A stretch of DNA of 64,000 nucleotides from Thozetella sp. PMI_491 (lineage: Eukaryota > Ascomycota > Sordariomycetes > Chaetosphaeriales > Chaetosphaeriaceae), in the NCBI GenBank assembly GCA_021432635.1, contig MU270130.1, positions 1 to 64,000 on the forward strand. The letters are read 5' to 3'. Positions 1 through 10,343 of the stretch are shown here, piece after piece (position 1 is the stretch's first letter; each line of letters begins with the position of its first letter). A program made the position numbers and the translations under genes. The notes under the pieces were generated by a model, which saw nothing but the letters and a program-made list of their open reading frames with translations, did no database searches and was not told the DNA's origin.

Positions 1-1308
1 TCCATCTTGATCACGTGGTTGCTCCCCACGTGGCTCCCATGGAGCTTCCAGCTTCCATATCCACAGCGAGCGAGCGCTGCGAATCTACTGTTCCAACAAT
101 AACTTTATTAAATAGAAATACCTTCAAGATGTAAAATTATAATTCTAAGCGCTAACAGCTAGGCTAGATCCAGTGTTGTAGTTACGGTCTCTGGCCACAA
201 TGTTGGCTGGCTGGCCACCTGGCTAGCCCCGTTTCTTAATATATAAGATTTTACTATATAGATCTAGCTATGCTAGATAATCTCTTATACCTCCCATAAA
301 AAGTGAGGAAAACAGCCTCGAATCTAGATAATAATAGGCCTCGATATTTTCTTGGCGCACCAAGGATCTCGGCTATTTCAACTCGATGTAGCAGTCAACA
401 AGATATAGTTAAATTCTAGCCATTTTATAAAGGCACGAAATCTAGTGGAATGGCGAATCACAGGACATGCTGCTACATGACTATAGGCTACAGCAAATGA
501 CTATGCTGCTTTTAGGTCATCTTCATTCACTTCTTTGCCATCTTTAACAGATATAGCATCTTCATTACAAAGGGTATACCGTCTAGGGCTAGGAACGCTC
601 TCAATAAAGAATGGCCCTTCCTGCTGTCCGCCGCCAATAAAATACACTTTATCATTCCGTCGATACTTGCTGCTCTAAGATGACTTAGCCAGGGAGTATA
701 GGAGGGGCGATAGCGCCTGCTTACCACAGTTGATATAACCCTCCCTTTCCCTTGATTGGAAAATGGATCGGGATCGGTGCTGGCAGGTCTGGTTTAGGAT
801 ATCAATGTAGGCTCTGACTCTGGATAAATGATTGACAATATTCACTTATCTATGTTGCTCATCTTGATAGAGTTGTGCGATATATCTGTAGTGCTGCAAT
901 CAGAATCATTAGTTGCCAAAGAGAAAAGAGAATGGAACACTGCGGGGTACATAAGTATGATGTAGTGGTCGCAATTGGTAAGTGCTGTCGGACGCCAGTA
1001 AGCAAGGAGTGGCAGTGCCAACGGAATTCTGCAATATCAGGCTGCAATACGGATGATCAGGCTGCAATAATCAGGCAGCCCCTGCCGTCGATAAGGCTTC
1101 CACTAAGGCTTTTTGAAACCTTTTCAAGTCTTGTAGCCAACAGCGAAGTCATTTCATCCTTAAACACTTCCAGCCAGCAGGGAATCAGCAGCAGAGTAGC
1201 AATGAAGTGGCTCTATATTCTCCAATTCAGAAACCAGGACGACATTATTATCTCCCTGCATGTTAAAGTTGATAAAAGGCTTTAAGGCGGCAGCCCGAGA
1301 TATCTCAT
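1..1308. other. AT-rich gene-poor flank
   Basis: No ORF here has a recognisable domain, and none shows a convincing splice chain. The sequence is AT-rich and full of short stop-interrupted frames. A decayed dispersed repeat lies near 95-240 and is listed separately. I see no RNA gene. Confidence 0.5.
95..240. repeat. Decayed dispersed repeat, copy A
   Basis: The stretch at about 100-165 resembles the stretch at about 7875-7945. Shared blocks include TTAAATA, then ACCTT, a GTAAA-TTATAA block, and AGCAGCTAGGC. The differences look mostly like transitions, which is the usual appearance of RIP-type decay in filamentous ascomycetes. The element class cannot be told from this fragment. Confidence 0.5.
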
Positions 1309-2456
1309 ATGGAACAACTTATAATCTTCGTTTCAAGGTATAAAAACTGGTTGTTTTGGAGGAATAAGGGAATGAGCAACGACTTGGAAATAACCCCGAG
1401 ACCCGCGGAATCTAACCAGCCGATGAGAAAGAGTATATTATTGCCCAGCTCCATATCCGCGCTGTCTATTTGCTCATATACCATAGTCGAAGAGTATCGG
1501 GATGGGTATCCCCGCTTCTGCGCCTTAACTTCTGCCAATCCGCACTTCTTTATATACAGACGGTTTATGAGGCTACGATCTAGGCTTCTCTCCATTAAAC
1601 AAGACAAATTATCGATGCTCGAACAGCAACTCGATGAGTTAGATGATCACGAAACCCGACGACTGTATCTCGGAAAATGCCGAGGTGATGGAAATACGGA
1701 CCGCGTTTCTCTTCTTGCCGAGATTTCGGCAAGCATAGATGATTACGGTGAGTTGAATAGTACTTGGAAGTAAGAAGTTCTAACGGTTTTAGATTTATTG
1801 TTGGAAAAAACGCAGAGTGCATTAAAGTTCAGCCGTGCGGCACCAAGAGACGTTATAAGCCTGCGAAACTGGGTGGATGCAACCGGCTGCCTTAGCCGGC
1901 CTGAAACTCAGTTCCTAAACCACGAGCTCGAGCTGATCAGTCTTGCTTCTGACGACAGTGCGATGAAGAAGCTTGAGGATTGGGTAGAAGACCTTCTTGT
2001 TCGTTATTATAAAGGATTCCGAATGGTATGGCGAGGTGTCCATGGGCGGCGTGATGTTTATCTAACACGGAGTGCAGCTTTCTCAACATAATTTGTCAAC
2101 TGATCCAAGCGTTTATCTATACTCTGGGCAACTCATCAAGCGTTTAGCCAAGGCTATCATGCTGATTCTCATAACTGTTCTTCTCTTAACTCCAGTTGTT
2201 ATTTGCATACTTGTCAGTAACGTTTTGGCACGAATATGCGTCATCATCGCGTCGGTAGTCATCTACTTGTCAATTTTGTCAAGGTTGACAAACTCGAGAA
2301 TGATTGAGCTTATTTTGGCAGGAGCAACGTGAGTACTATATCTTTCAATAACGAGCGAGCTTGTATATTCATCCGATCAAAGGTTAACATTGGTCTCTAA
2401 GGTTCGCTACTATTCTGACGGTATTTGTATCGGGCGTTGGTAGTGGCTCTAACTAG
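1309..2456 (+). CDS. DUF6594-like membrane protein
   Basis: Four exons: 1309-1747, 1793-2025, 2078-2328, 2402-2456 (325 aa). The introns are 45, 52 and 73 bp; the first two have TCTAAC-like branch sites. An alternative start at 1372 would give 304 aa. The N-terminal half carries the hallmark of fungal DUF6594 proteins: a GYPRF motif, then a FxxxRRF segment, then a long helical LSxLEQQLDELD block. The last third holds three hydrophobic helices (exons 3 and 4), as is usual in the family. Function is unknown; a membrane protein with a cytoplasmic helical part is inferred. It is upstream of, and on the opposite strand from, the ribokinase-like gene. The family assignment is by pattern only. Confidence 0.75.
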
Positions 2457-2746
2457 CGATGGAAGAATCAAAAATCTAAAACTCGTCTTACATCTGAGAC
2501 ACTAGATGCTATAACTAGTCTCAAAGCGTTGATCTACAGTCTAGACAGTTAGGCCTTCAAATAGAGGAATTTCTCAGCCTCGGCGTCTGTTCTCAGGACA
2601 TGGGTAATCACCGCCAACGATAGGCCAAGTTCTCGCTGGGCTTTTGGAGTAAGACGTCGTTATATTTAACCTCTAAGTCATATACAACCATACAGCGTGC
2701 TATAGAGTGACACATTAAGGTTATGGTTCTGTGTGAAGGCCCACAA

Positions 2747-3787
2747 TTATACCTCTTCACCAGCTCTGAATTTCTCTGCCTCATCTCTGAATGGGATTGT
2801 ATCCATCGACCCAAACCCCTTGACAACGTATCCACCAGCACTGACCGCTATATTCAAAGCATTCTCGACGTTTTCTGCTTCTCCCATCTTCTTCTGCCGA
2901 AGGAGCTCCACGGCAAACGCGCCGATGAATGCGTCGCTCCCTCCCGTTGTGTCCTTTAAATCGCAGAAGGGTACAGATACACCCGGGACTGTCCAGGTCC
3001 AGGTTGCGTTTCCTCTTCGCGCCCTCTTCGAGGCAACTGCCCCATGTTCACCTAGAGTTATGGTGACCAACCTAGCCCCGAAGCGATGATATGTCTCGCA
3101 TACCTCAAGGTATTCCTTGGGATCTCTCTCCTTCGTCTCCCATCCCATAAAGTCGTCCGCTCGTAACTGATTCACTACCAAGTAATCGACCTTGTACATT
3201 GTCGAATGGACCTTGGGAGTTGACGGAGCAGCGTTCAGCAAGACTGGTACACCAGCCTCACTAGCACTCTCGATAACATATTCAGCAGTCTCCATCGGTA
3301 TTTCGAGCTGCACAAGTATCATGTCTAGTGCAGGATCGAACTGCGGGACATGGTTGGGCAATAACAGGTAGTTTGCACCCGGCCAATTCGTGACACGCGG
3401 CTCACCCGCGGCATCCACGTGGATGTGCGCGAACCCTGTCTTTTCGGGGACGGAGCGAATCATATTAACTTCAACCCCTTCCTTAATTAATTTAGCTTTC
3501 ACTCTTTCGCCGAATTGGTCTTGATTCGATTCGCCAATAGCCCCGACTATGGAAACCTGGATGTCAACGCCAAATGTTTGGCTGGCATCGCGGTGGCGAC
3601 TTAGACGTCTGCAGGCTACCGCCTGGTTGGCTCCGTGTCCGCCGGGCATCTCCATTTGCTCATTGGCTTGAACATGCCCTCCGCGTGCGGCATGTGTGTC
3701 CACCTTGAGGATGAAGTCCATATTCAGGGAGCCAACCACAAGAATTCTGGCCTGTGGAGCATCCATAGAGCTAACCGATGACTGCAT
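2747..3787 (-). CDS. Ribokinase-like PfkB-family sugar kinase
   Basis: Single exon, 346 aa. It opens with a Rossmann-like ILVVGSLNMD block (residues 15-24). The first PfkB signature follows as GGHGANQA (49-56); ribokinases normally have Lys where this has His51. The C-terminal signature is DTTGGSDAF (279-287), where the family norm is DTTGAGDAF, with the expected catalytic base retained as Asp285. NQLRADDF and the TLGEHGA segment match the ribokinase fold. The expected reaction is ATP-dependent phosphorylation of ribose or a related sugar in the cytosol. The changed residues make the substrate less certain, so a divergent ribokinase paralogue is possible. Confidence 0.85.
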   Translation of the reverse strand: MQSSVSSMDAPQARILVVGSLNMDFILKVDTHAARGGHVQANEQMEMPGGHGANQAVACRRLSRHRDASQTFGVDIQVSIVGAIGESNQDQFGERVKAKLIKEGVEVNMIRSVPEKTGFAHIHVDAAGEPRVTNWPGANYLLLPNHVPQFDPALDMILVQLEIPMETAEYVIESASEAGVPVLLNAAPSTPKVHSTMYKVDYLVVNQLRADDFMGWETKERDPKEYLEVCETYHRFGARLVTITLGEHGAVASKRARRGNATWTWTVPGVSVPFCDLKDTTGGSDAFIGAFAVELLRQKKMGEAENVENALNIAVSAGGYVVKGFGSMDTIPFRDEAEKFRAGEEV

Positions 3788-4559
3788 CGCGTGAGGTTAG
3801 CTACGATGGAGCAAAGCTCGTGTGGTGTTTGGGTTGGTGAGGCTGGGCGCTGCGAAAGAACAATTTGCGGATTTGGGGCTTTCAACACAGCCTTCAGATT
3901 TAATAAAGGAGCTACCCGGAGATGGCCCATCTCTCTTAGAATAATCCCGCAAATGTACGCTGGCCGCAGGGTGCCCAGCTAGTAGGCCAACCCTTACGAC
4001 CGGAGCCTCTCGGGCAAACCACACAATCATTGGACAAAAATGCCACCAGTTGCGGTGTGTAGCATCATAGCCGAAGTCTAGTTCCTACCTTAATCGCTAA
4101 TCTACTGGCTCTTGTGACACGGCAGACAAATGAGGCTTGCTGACAAACATAATGGGGCGCTGGAAGACTAATGAGGGCTGCTTTCTCCCCACCATTACCT
4201 TAAAATGGTGTGTACAACCATTGCCATGGCAAGGCAGTTGGCGGTGCTCAAACATTTTGCCTTGTCTGCGGGGTACTGCTGCCTTGCAGATGTACAACCG
4301 GTACCATCGCAAGGGGTTGACTGTGCACCAGCCTTCCGCCTCGTTTGTGGTTATCGCTGTTAAATTCAATGGTACACGTGCTCGCCACCTTGGGCGTCTG
4401 TGCAAGCTGGCGGGGTGACCAGAAGCTACCCAAGCACTTCTGAGCTCTTCTTGATTCGAAACCGCGCCTTCCCCCGCGCGTCCCATCGCCGATTAATATT
4501 GAAAACATGCACCAAGCCCCCCTCTCTCAGCTGCCGTGCTCCCTACCCCCCCGGTCGCC
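3788..4559. other. Intergenic, shared upstream region
   Basis: This lies between two divergently transcribed genes, the ribokinase-like kinase and the caspase-domain protein, so it must hold both promoters. I see no convincing ORF or RNA gene. A short CT-rich stretch precedes the downstream start. Confidence 0.5.
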
Positions 4560-6682
4560 ATGGACCCGACAATCACGAGACTTAACCTCGTTCTCCAAAA
4601 ACATTTTGAGGCTCATCTTGATGCGAACAACGACTTGAGGGTGTTGCTCCTGGGCTGGGCAAACGCGACGCAAGGCGCTGAGGTAAAGGAACTTCATCAG
4701 CATTTCGAAACTTTGGGAGCGGAGGTTGAAGCTTTTGAAATACCCTTCACCAATTCGCAAGCCGCCCTCGGCGACCGGGTGGCACGGTTCATTCAGGCAA
4801 GCTCGGATAGTCGGACGGTTATTGTCTATTACAGAGGAGGGGGGGTCCTTAGGCATGGAAAGCCGATCTGGAAACCGCTGAAGCAACTCTCAGCTCGGGC
4901 AACTTCTACTTCGTCCAGCTCTAGCCGGAACGAGGGGGGAAGTATCCGGCGATCCTCAAACCATGACGCCGAAAGCGCGAGCGTGAGCTGTCTCGAAATC
5001 CAAAAGCAGCTACAGCTAGCCAGATTTGATGTCCTACTGCTCACCGACTGCGACTACGGCCGATTTTCAAAGAACAGGGATGGAGACGGCGTGTCGCCGT
5101 TCCCCAGCTCTGAGCGAGACCTGCGTGGCAAATTCGAAATTTTAGCTGCCCCGTGCGGCGTTCCTCAACCCAAAACCAGCTTCACCAGCTTAGTCTTGCA
5201 GGGGCTGAATTATTTCGCCGAAGACGATCTTGACGTGCATCGATTGGCCACTCGCATGGCAGATCTGAGTGACAGCATGTACAAGCACAACTATTTAAAG
5301 CTCTCTAATCATGGCAGCAGCATTGTACTGCAGTCCGTGAAAAGAGAGTCCCTTCAGCTAACTCAGCCGGCGGATGAGAAGCTCACAGAAGTCCTAGAAA
5401 AGTGGGCGACTGGAGCGCCACCGGCGGTGAGACGTGTTTCGTTCGCACTCGAATCGAGACAGTCAGGAAGGAGACGTCCCTCATCTGAGCATAAGTCATT
5501 GCTACATGCAGTAATTTATTTTGGCGACCAACGCGCACAAGAACAGCAAGATGCGCTCAAATGGATGCAGAGACTCCAGGCGGACGTTTCTCAGCACAGC
5601 TCAATCAGCATTTGTTCTCAAACTACAACAAAAACGGGGTGTGAAGTCTCTGACGAGGACTCATACTTCGATGCTATAGTTCAGAGATGGAATTGCGATG
5701 AAGAGCTGAGGCATATCGTCCTTCCGCAAAGGGCCAATCATGACACGGTCCGCGTGCTTCCGATCATGTGGAGCGAGACGGGGTTCATCCCCAGGCAAGA
5801 AGAATGGCTAATTGATGAGATGCAAAACGTCCGGGCACAGTTTCTTAACTATTTCGATTACGAAGTTGAGGAAATATTTCGGATTCCTACGCAAAACTGC
5901 CAGCAAGCTCTGACTGATCTGATACGCCAATATACAGAGGACGGAAACCCTAAACAGCTCCGGGCAAACGACCTGCTCATAGTCATATACAGCGGCCACG
6001 GCAAGGACACTTTGGGGGAAGACGGCAGTGCAGTGTGGCTGTAAGTCCACTTTCGGTCACTTATTTCGCCGCTCACGTAAGAAGTCGTACTGACGATAAT
6101 TCGCAACGCAGCGGCCGGGGCACCGAGGAAGTGAATTGGTCGACCGTGCAGCTGATGCTGGATCAGGCCAATTTTGATGTTGTGCAGATTATGGATTGTT
6201 GTTATAGCGCAGCAGCAGCCAAAGCCCGAAATCAAGGACGCAATGAGCTCCTTACGGCCTCTGGGTTTGAGAAACCGACGTATTTGGGAAGTGGCTCTTT
6301 TCTGCATATGATTATGGAAGACATTCAAGAGCTCGCTAAGGAGAACAAACCGTTCTCTTTTCAAACATTATCAAACAGGGTGACAACAAGGACGAAAAAG
6401 TACAACCAAAAATGGCGGACAGGAAAGCCGAAGCAGCCAACGAGATACTACCAGCTCCAGGAAGGCTCATCGAGCACTATCTATCTGTGGCCCCGGGGTT
6501 ACCAGGATCCATACAACACAGCGTATCTTCCCCACCGCCCCGTGGGAGATGCCGAGGGGCGCAGCTTTGTGTACGCGAAGGTTGAGATTGGTTCAAATAA
6601 TCAGCCTGGGGCAATAACTTACTTAAGCCCAAAGCAGAACATGCAAGAAAGCCAACGCTTAGCTGAAGATTCCGCTACGTAG
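4560..6682 (+). CDS. Tandem caspase-like domain protein
   Basis: Two exons, 4560-6040 and 6112-6682, 683 aa. The intron (71 bp, GTAAGT donor) closes in phase. The ATG at 4560 has a good context (GCCATGG); an in-frame ATG at 4536 would add 8 residues. Two caspase/metacaspase-like p20 folds are visible. Domain 1 (about residues 20-250) has VIVYYRGGGV at 88-96, with Gly94 where the catalytic His should be, but keeps a TDCDY segment (Cys164). Domain 2 (about 320-580) has IVIYSGHGK with His480 and IMDCCYSAA with Cys523/524, an intact His/Cys dyad. The expected role is Cys protease activity in regulated cell death or proteostasis, with domain 1 a pseudo-enzyme. No pore or membrane segment is evident. 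Confidence 0.8.
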
Positions 6683-8688
6683 ATATTGATATAAAAGTTC
6701 AGTATTTCGTATGGGCAATAATCTGTTCTGACTACCATTAAAGGAACTTCGCTTATATAACAACTAGTAAAAGAGTATTCACTATCTAGTATTAAACTCG
6801 AGATTGTTTAGCTTTAACAGCTATATTAATACAATTTCCACGACACATCGATCGTCAAATAAAGAGGAGCTTATGCGTCAGTAAGAGGAAGAATAAATGT
6901 ACTTGATATGGCTTTCTCGCCGCTCTAGCGGCTTAGCACTTGGAACGACCAAAGCGGAGCTGTTATCGCTACGTCCTGAGGCTACGCCGTGGTAGCCGAT
7001 ATGTTAAGCACTGGAAGACTCTATAATAGTGGAATCAACGTCGTCATGACCTATGAGGAATAAGGTATAGAGTGATAAAGGTCGGGGTATAACATGCGTA
7101 TTGGTTAGGGGCGCTATATTTTCAGCCTCGAATTAGTTGTCTCCTTCCGTAAAGGAGCGCTTCGAAGAGCCCACTAGGTGAATGAAACATGCCTGAAGCG
7201 CCTTCAAGTCTCTAAAAATGAGGTACAGTAGCAAAAAGCAAATAACTGCCCGGATCTCCTAGCTTAAAAACTCCGGAGATCCGCGGGAGCCCAGTGCCCA
7301 TTATGTCAACCCGGTTGGGCCGGCCTGGATGAAGAGGCCCCACATGCCCAAATCAGCCGTTCGAGTAGGTGGGCGGCTTCATTTTGGCAGAGGAGCCCGC
7401 CCAGAGCTGAGCTCTTGATGCTCCGCGACCACCCAAAATTCGCGTTTAGGACAGCATTTGCCCTGAACGCTCCCAAGTCTCCTTCGCATTTACTGTATGC
7501 TAATTCACCAGGACCGGATGCGCAAGCTTCGCTGGAGATCTATGCGGTGCTACTAATGATGACGAATGGTGTGCCAGGCCAGATGTAGCTGGCTCGTTTA
7601 CCTCGCCTAGAGACGTCGCAAAGAAACCTAGGCGGAATCGAAGCGGCTTGTCACGGCAAATTGGTAAGCGTGCATGTCCAAGTTCACACGGGACGCTCTG
7701 CCTGCCTTTACGAACCAATAATCGATGATATAAGTTTAATTTTAAAACATGAAACCGCAGCGATATTTCGGAGTATAGGGTACAGGCCCCGAACATTGCG
7801 TCATCGCCTTTGTCCACTTTCATAATATTTACTTAGTAGCATCGTCTCTGTCTATTGTACCAAGTACTAAGAACATAACTCTGTTAAATATCGAATAGCA
7901 CCTTAAAGACGTAAATTATAACTTAAGCGAGAGCAGCTAGGCGGGTCCTGACGCTAAAGGTACTCTCTGCCCAGCAACCACAGTTACCACAGTTATCCAG
8001 CGGCCACTAATTTAGGGCAGGCTGTTGAGCAATAAACGATTATAAATTGGAGAGGCGCGTTAGTTCGGTTGTACACCTCGGATTGGTGCATTCACCTTCC
8101 CTTGCTAGAGTGGCATCCTTGCCGCGGTTTCATGCCTACCTAAAGCAGGTTAAGCGTGAACTCAATAGAGTGGAGGACTAAACATGCTGATACGAAAACT
8201 CTTTAAGCGCAGAAAAAATGGACCTAGATTTCTCTTGATAAAGGATATCCGATGCGCTGTAAATGAAGCAAACATCAATTATAATTCATCATGATGATAC
8301 TTTACTGGCGGACGGCTTGCCTCCTGGTCGTATTTAGGCTCTGGGACTTGTTTTCTTGGTGTTAAGCTTGAGCATTACCGGATGAGTCGACCGGATTAAG
8401 CTATCCGGTGCGGCGAGAAGAGGACTGCGATCCTTTCAGGAGGGCGAAAGAATATTTAAAATACATACAGGACCATTCTCAGTCAATGTAGATTGCTAGG
8501 AAGGTACATTACTCGTGGTATTAGCTATGAGGAAACCTTGACTAAAGCCTAATATACGAGAACCTATGGAAACCTGACTGAATGGGAAGTTATAGGCTAA
8601 GAACCGGAGACAAAATCTCGGACCTCGTCTCCTTCTTGGGAATACTTTGCCTTCAGCCGCTGAATTTCTTCTATAGACCTAGAAATGA
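6683..8688. other. AT-rich region with decayed repeats
   Basis: There is no supportable gene in about 2 kb. The stretch is AT-rich with many stops on both strands. The part at about 7875-8030 resembles 95-240 (see the repeat entries). I see no intact element ends. Confidence 0.5.
7870..8030. repeat. Decayed dispersed repeat, copy B
   Basis: This is the partner of copy A at 95-240, in the same orientation. The shared blocks fall in the same order with small indels and many transition-type differences. Both copies sit in AT-rich, gene-free DNA. Confidence 0.5.
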
Positions 8689-9932
8689 TTAGTTGTATAT
8701 CTTGTAATTGAGGCCGGATTCATACATCTGGAGGTACGTCTTTTGTTCCGGGAACAGAGTGGCCGCATGCAAATTGAATCTCCTGGGAAATTATCAGCAA
8801 AATACTAGAACTTAAATTTCCGAGCATATTTGTGTGTCTTACAGGGCATACAAGGCATTGCGGTCATCGTAGTCCTCCTTAGGCTCCGCCTTTGGAAAAT
8901 GCGAATGGTATATCTGAAAGTATCGACGGCTAAACTTGTTTCGCTCCGGACGCCAGTTGCCCAGCTCATCTGCCAACGGCCAGTATTAGCACAAAGTCTG
9001 ATGTCTTCACGTAGGAGGTAACATGTGCATTCATTATGTGCCCAAAAGCTGGCGGGATCGTACACAATCCCTTCCTCGGAGCCTTCATCTATAATGCTTG
9101 CATTTCCACACCACAGATCCCCATGCACCAAGGAAGGGCGGATTTTCCGCCCACCGCTTTCCAGAGGTCGTAGCAGGCGGGGGATAACCTTCTCAAAAAG
9201 CAGGGGTAGATGCGCTTCGAGCTCGTCGCTTGGCCCAGCCCTTTGTTCTCGCACATTCAGTACATGCCGTAATCCTTTGGAGAAAAACTCTTCCCAGCTG
9301 CTACACCATGTGTTGTCCTGTGGTAGATTACCGTTGTATGTTGTACAATGAAAACCGAACATGCCCTTCGGGGATGTGCCACTGGAGTGTAATCTAGCCA
9401 ATTTCTCGCAAAAGGAGACTGGCTCGGGTACGCCCTCGGTGAACTCGTAGAATTTGCACACGTAAAAATGCGAGTTTGGGTCGTTTTGGAACGTGCCATA
9501 TGACATTGGTTTGGGACAGAAGTCGGGTGTGATGGAGTAGATGGCTGACGTAGACTCGAATTCGCCTTTGAGAGCCTCTAGCCCATCTGCGCCGGTAGAT
9601 ATCTATCGCAGGTTGGCAAATTCGTGGCTCTCGCACTTGACGGGGAAGAAATAATAATGAAAGCTTGCAGCCTACCTTTATGAAATAGTCCCCGTTAGAG
9701 CCGTCCTCGTGGCGAACTGCAATTCGCATTGCTTTTGCCCAGGCAGATTCTCCATGGTATGCAACGTTTAGAACCTCGGTAACTCCGGGTAGAGCTGCGA
9801 TGCCAACCCCTGCTTAGCTTATGTTTTGCAAGTAAATATAATTATAAAGCAAGGGACGGAGCACTTGCCGTTGAGTATACTAGGATCGACCTGGACGCGG
9901 TTTCGTTGATCTCCACTCGATAGGGTATCCAT
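8689..9932 (-). CDS. Fructosamine-3-kinase-like protein
   Basis: Five exons on the minus strand: 9932-9869, 9809-9676, 9602-9023, 8969-8843, 8782-8689 (332 aa). All phases close. The first intron only closes in frame if a GC-AG junction (GGCAAGT donor) is used. Motifs fit the FN3K/APH fold: LKGEFESTSAIY in the N-lobe, LVHGDLWCGN as the catalytic loop, YDPASFWAHNE as the metal-binding segment, then ELGNWRPE and a LYALRFNLH C-terminal helix. The family phosphorylates ketoamine adducts on glycated proteins or amines, which then break down and release 3-deoxyglucosone. It is divergent from an aldo-keto reductase that could reduce that product. An aminoglycoside-type phosphotransferase of another specificity is the alternative. 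Confidence 0.85.
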
Positions 9933-10343
9933 CTCTCGGTCAAGAAGTCGCTTAATTTCCGCATCTTTAGGTTCTAGCAGCCTGCTTGCTTTACATGGGG
10001 TTGCCTCTGGCTTTAAAAGCGCCCTCTAAAGTTGATGGCCCCCCGCCCCCGCCCCTGGCCGCCTAGCCGTGCAGATTAAGCGGCACCAATGGCGCAGAAC
10101 CCAATGAAGGCCGCGCTGTTACCGCTCGGCCGCCGAATATGTAAGTAGAGCGACCATCCCTGCCCGCGCATGAACCTGGTCTGACGTATCACACACCCCC
10201 GCCCTGATCCTCCCTTCTCGGGGCGGGGTAAGTAAACTGAAGTATTTCCCAAGAGCAGCATCACGCGAGAGCCTTGATGGTCCAGTTTCATTCTTGAAAG
10301 GCTGATACTCAAAGAGCTCTCGTTGGTGGAATAGGGTCCAGTG
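9933..10343. promoter_or_regulatory. Shared promoter region, kinase and AKR
   Basis: This 411 bp gap separates two divergent start codons (9932 minus, 10344 plus). It includes a C-rich stretch near 10040-10065 and GGCGGGG-like sequence near 10215. No ORF here is convincing. Co-regulation of the two genes is inferred from the layout only. Confidence 0.5.
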
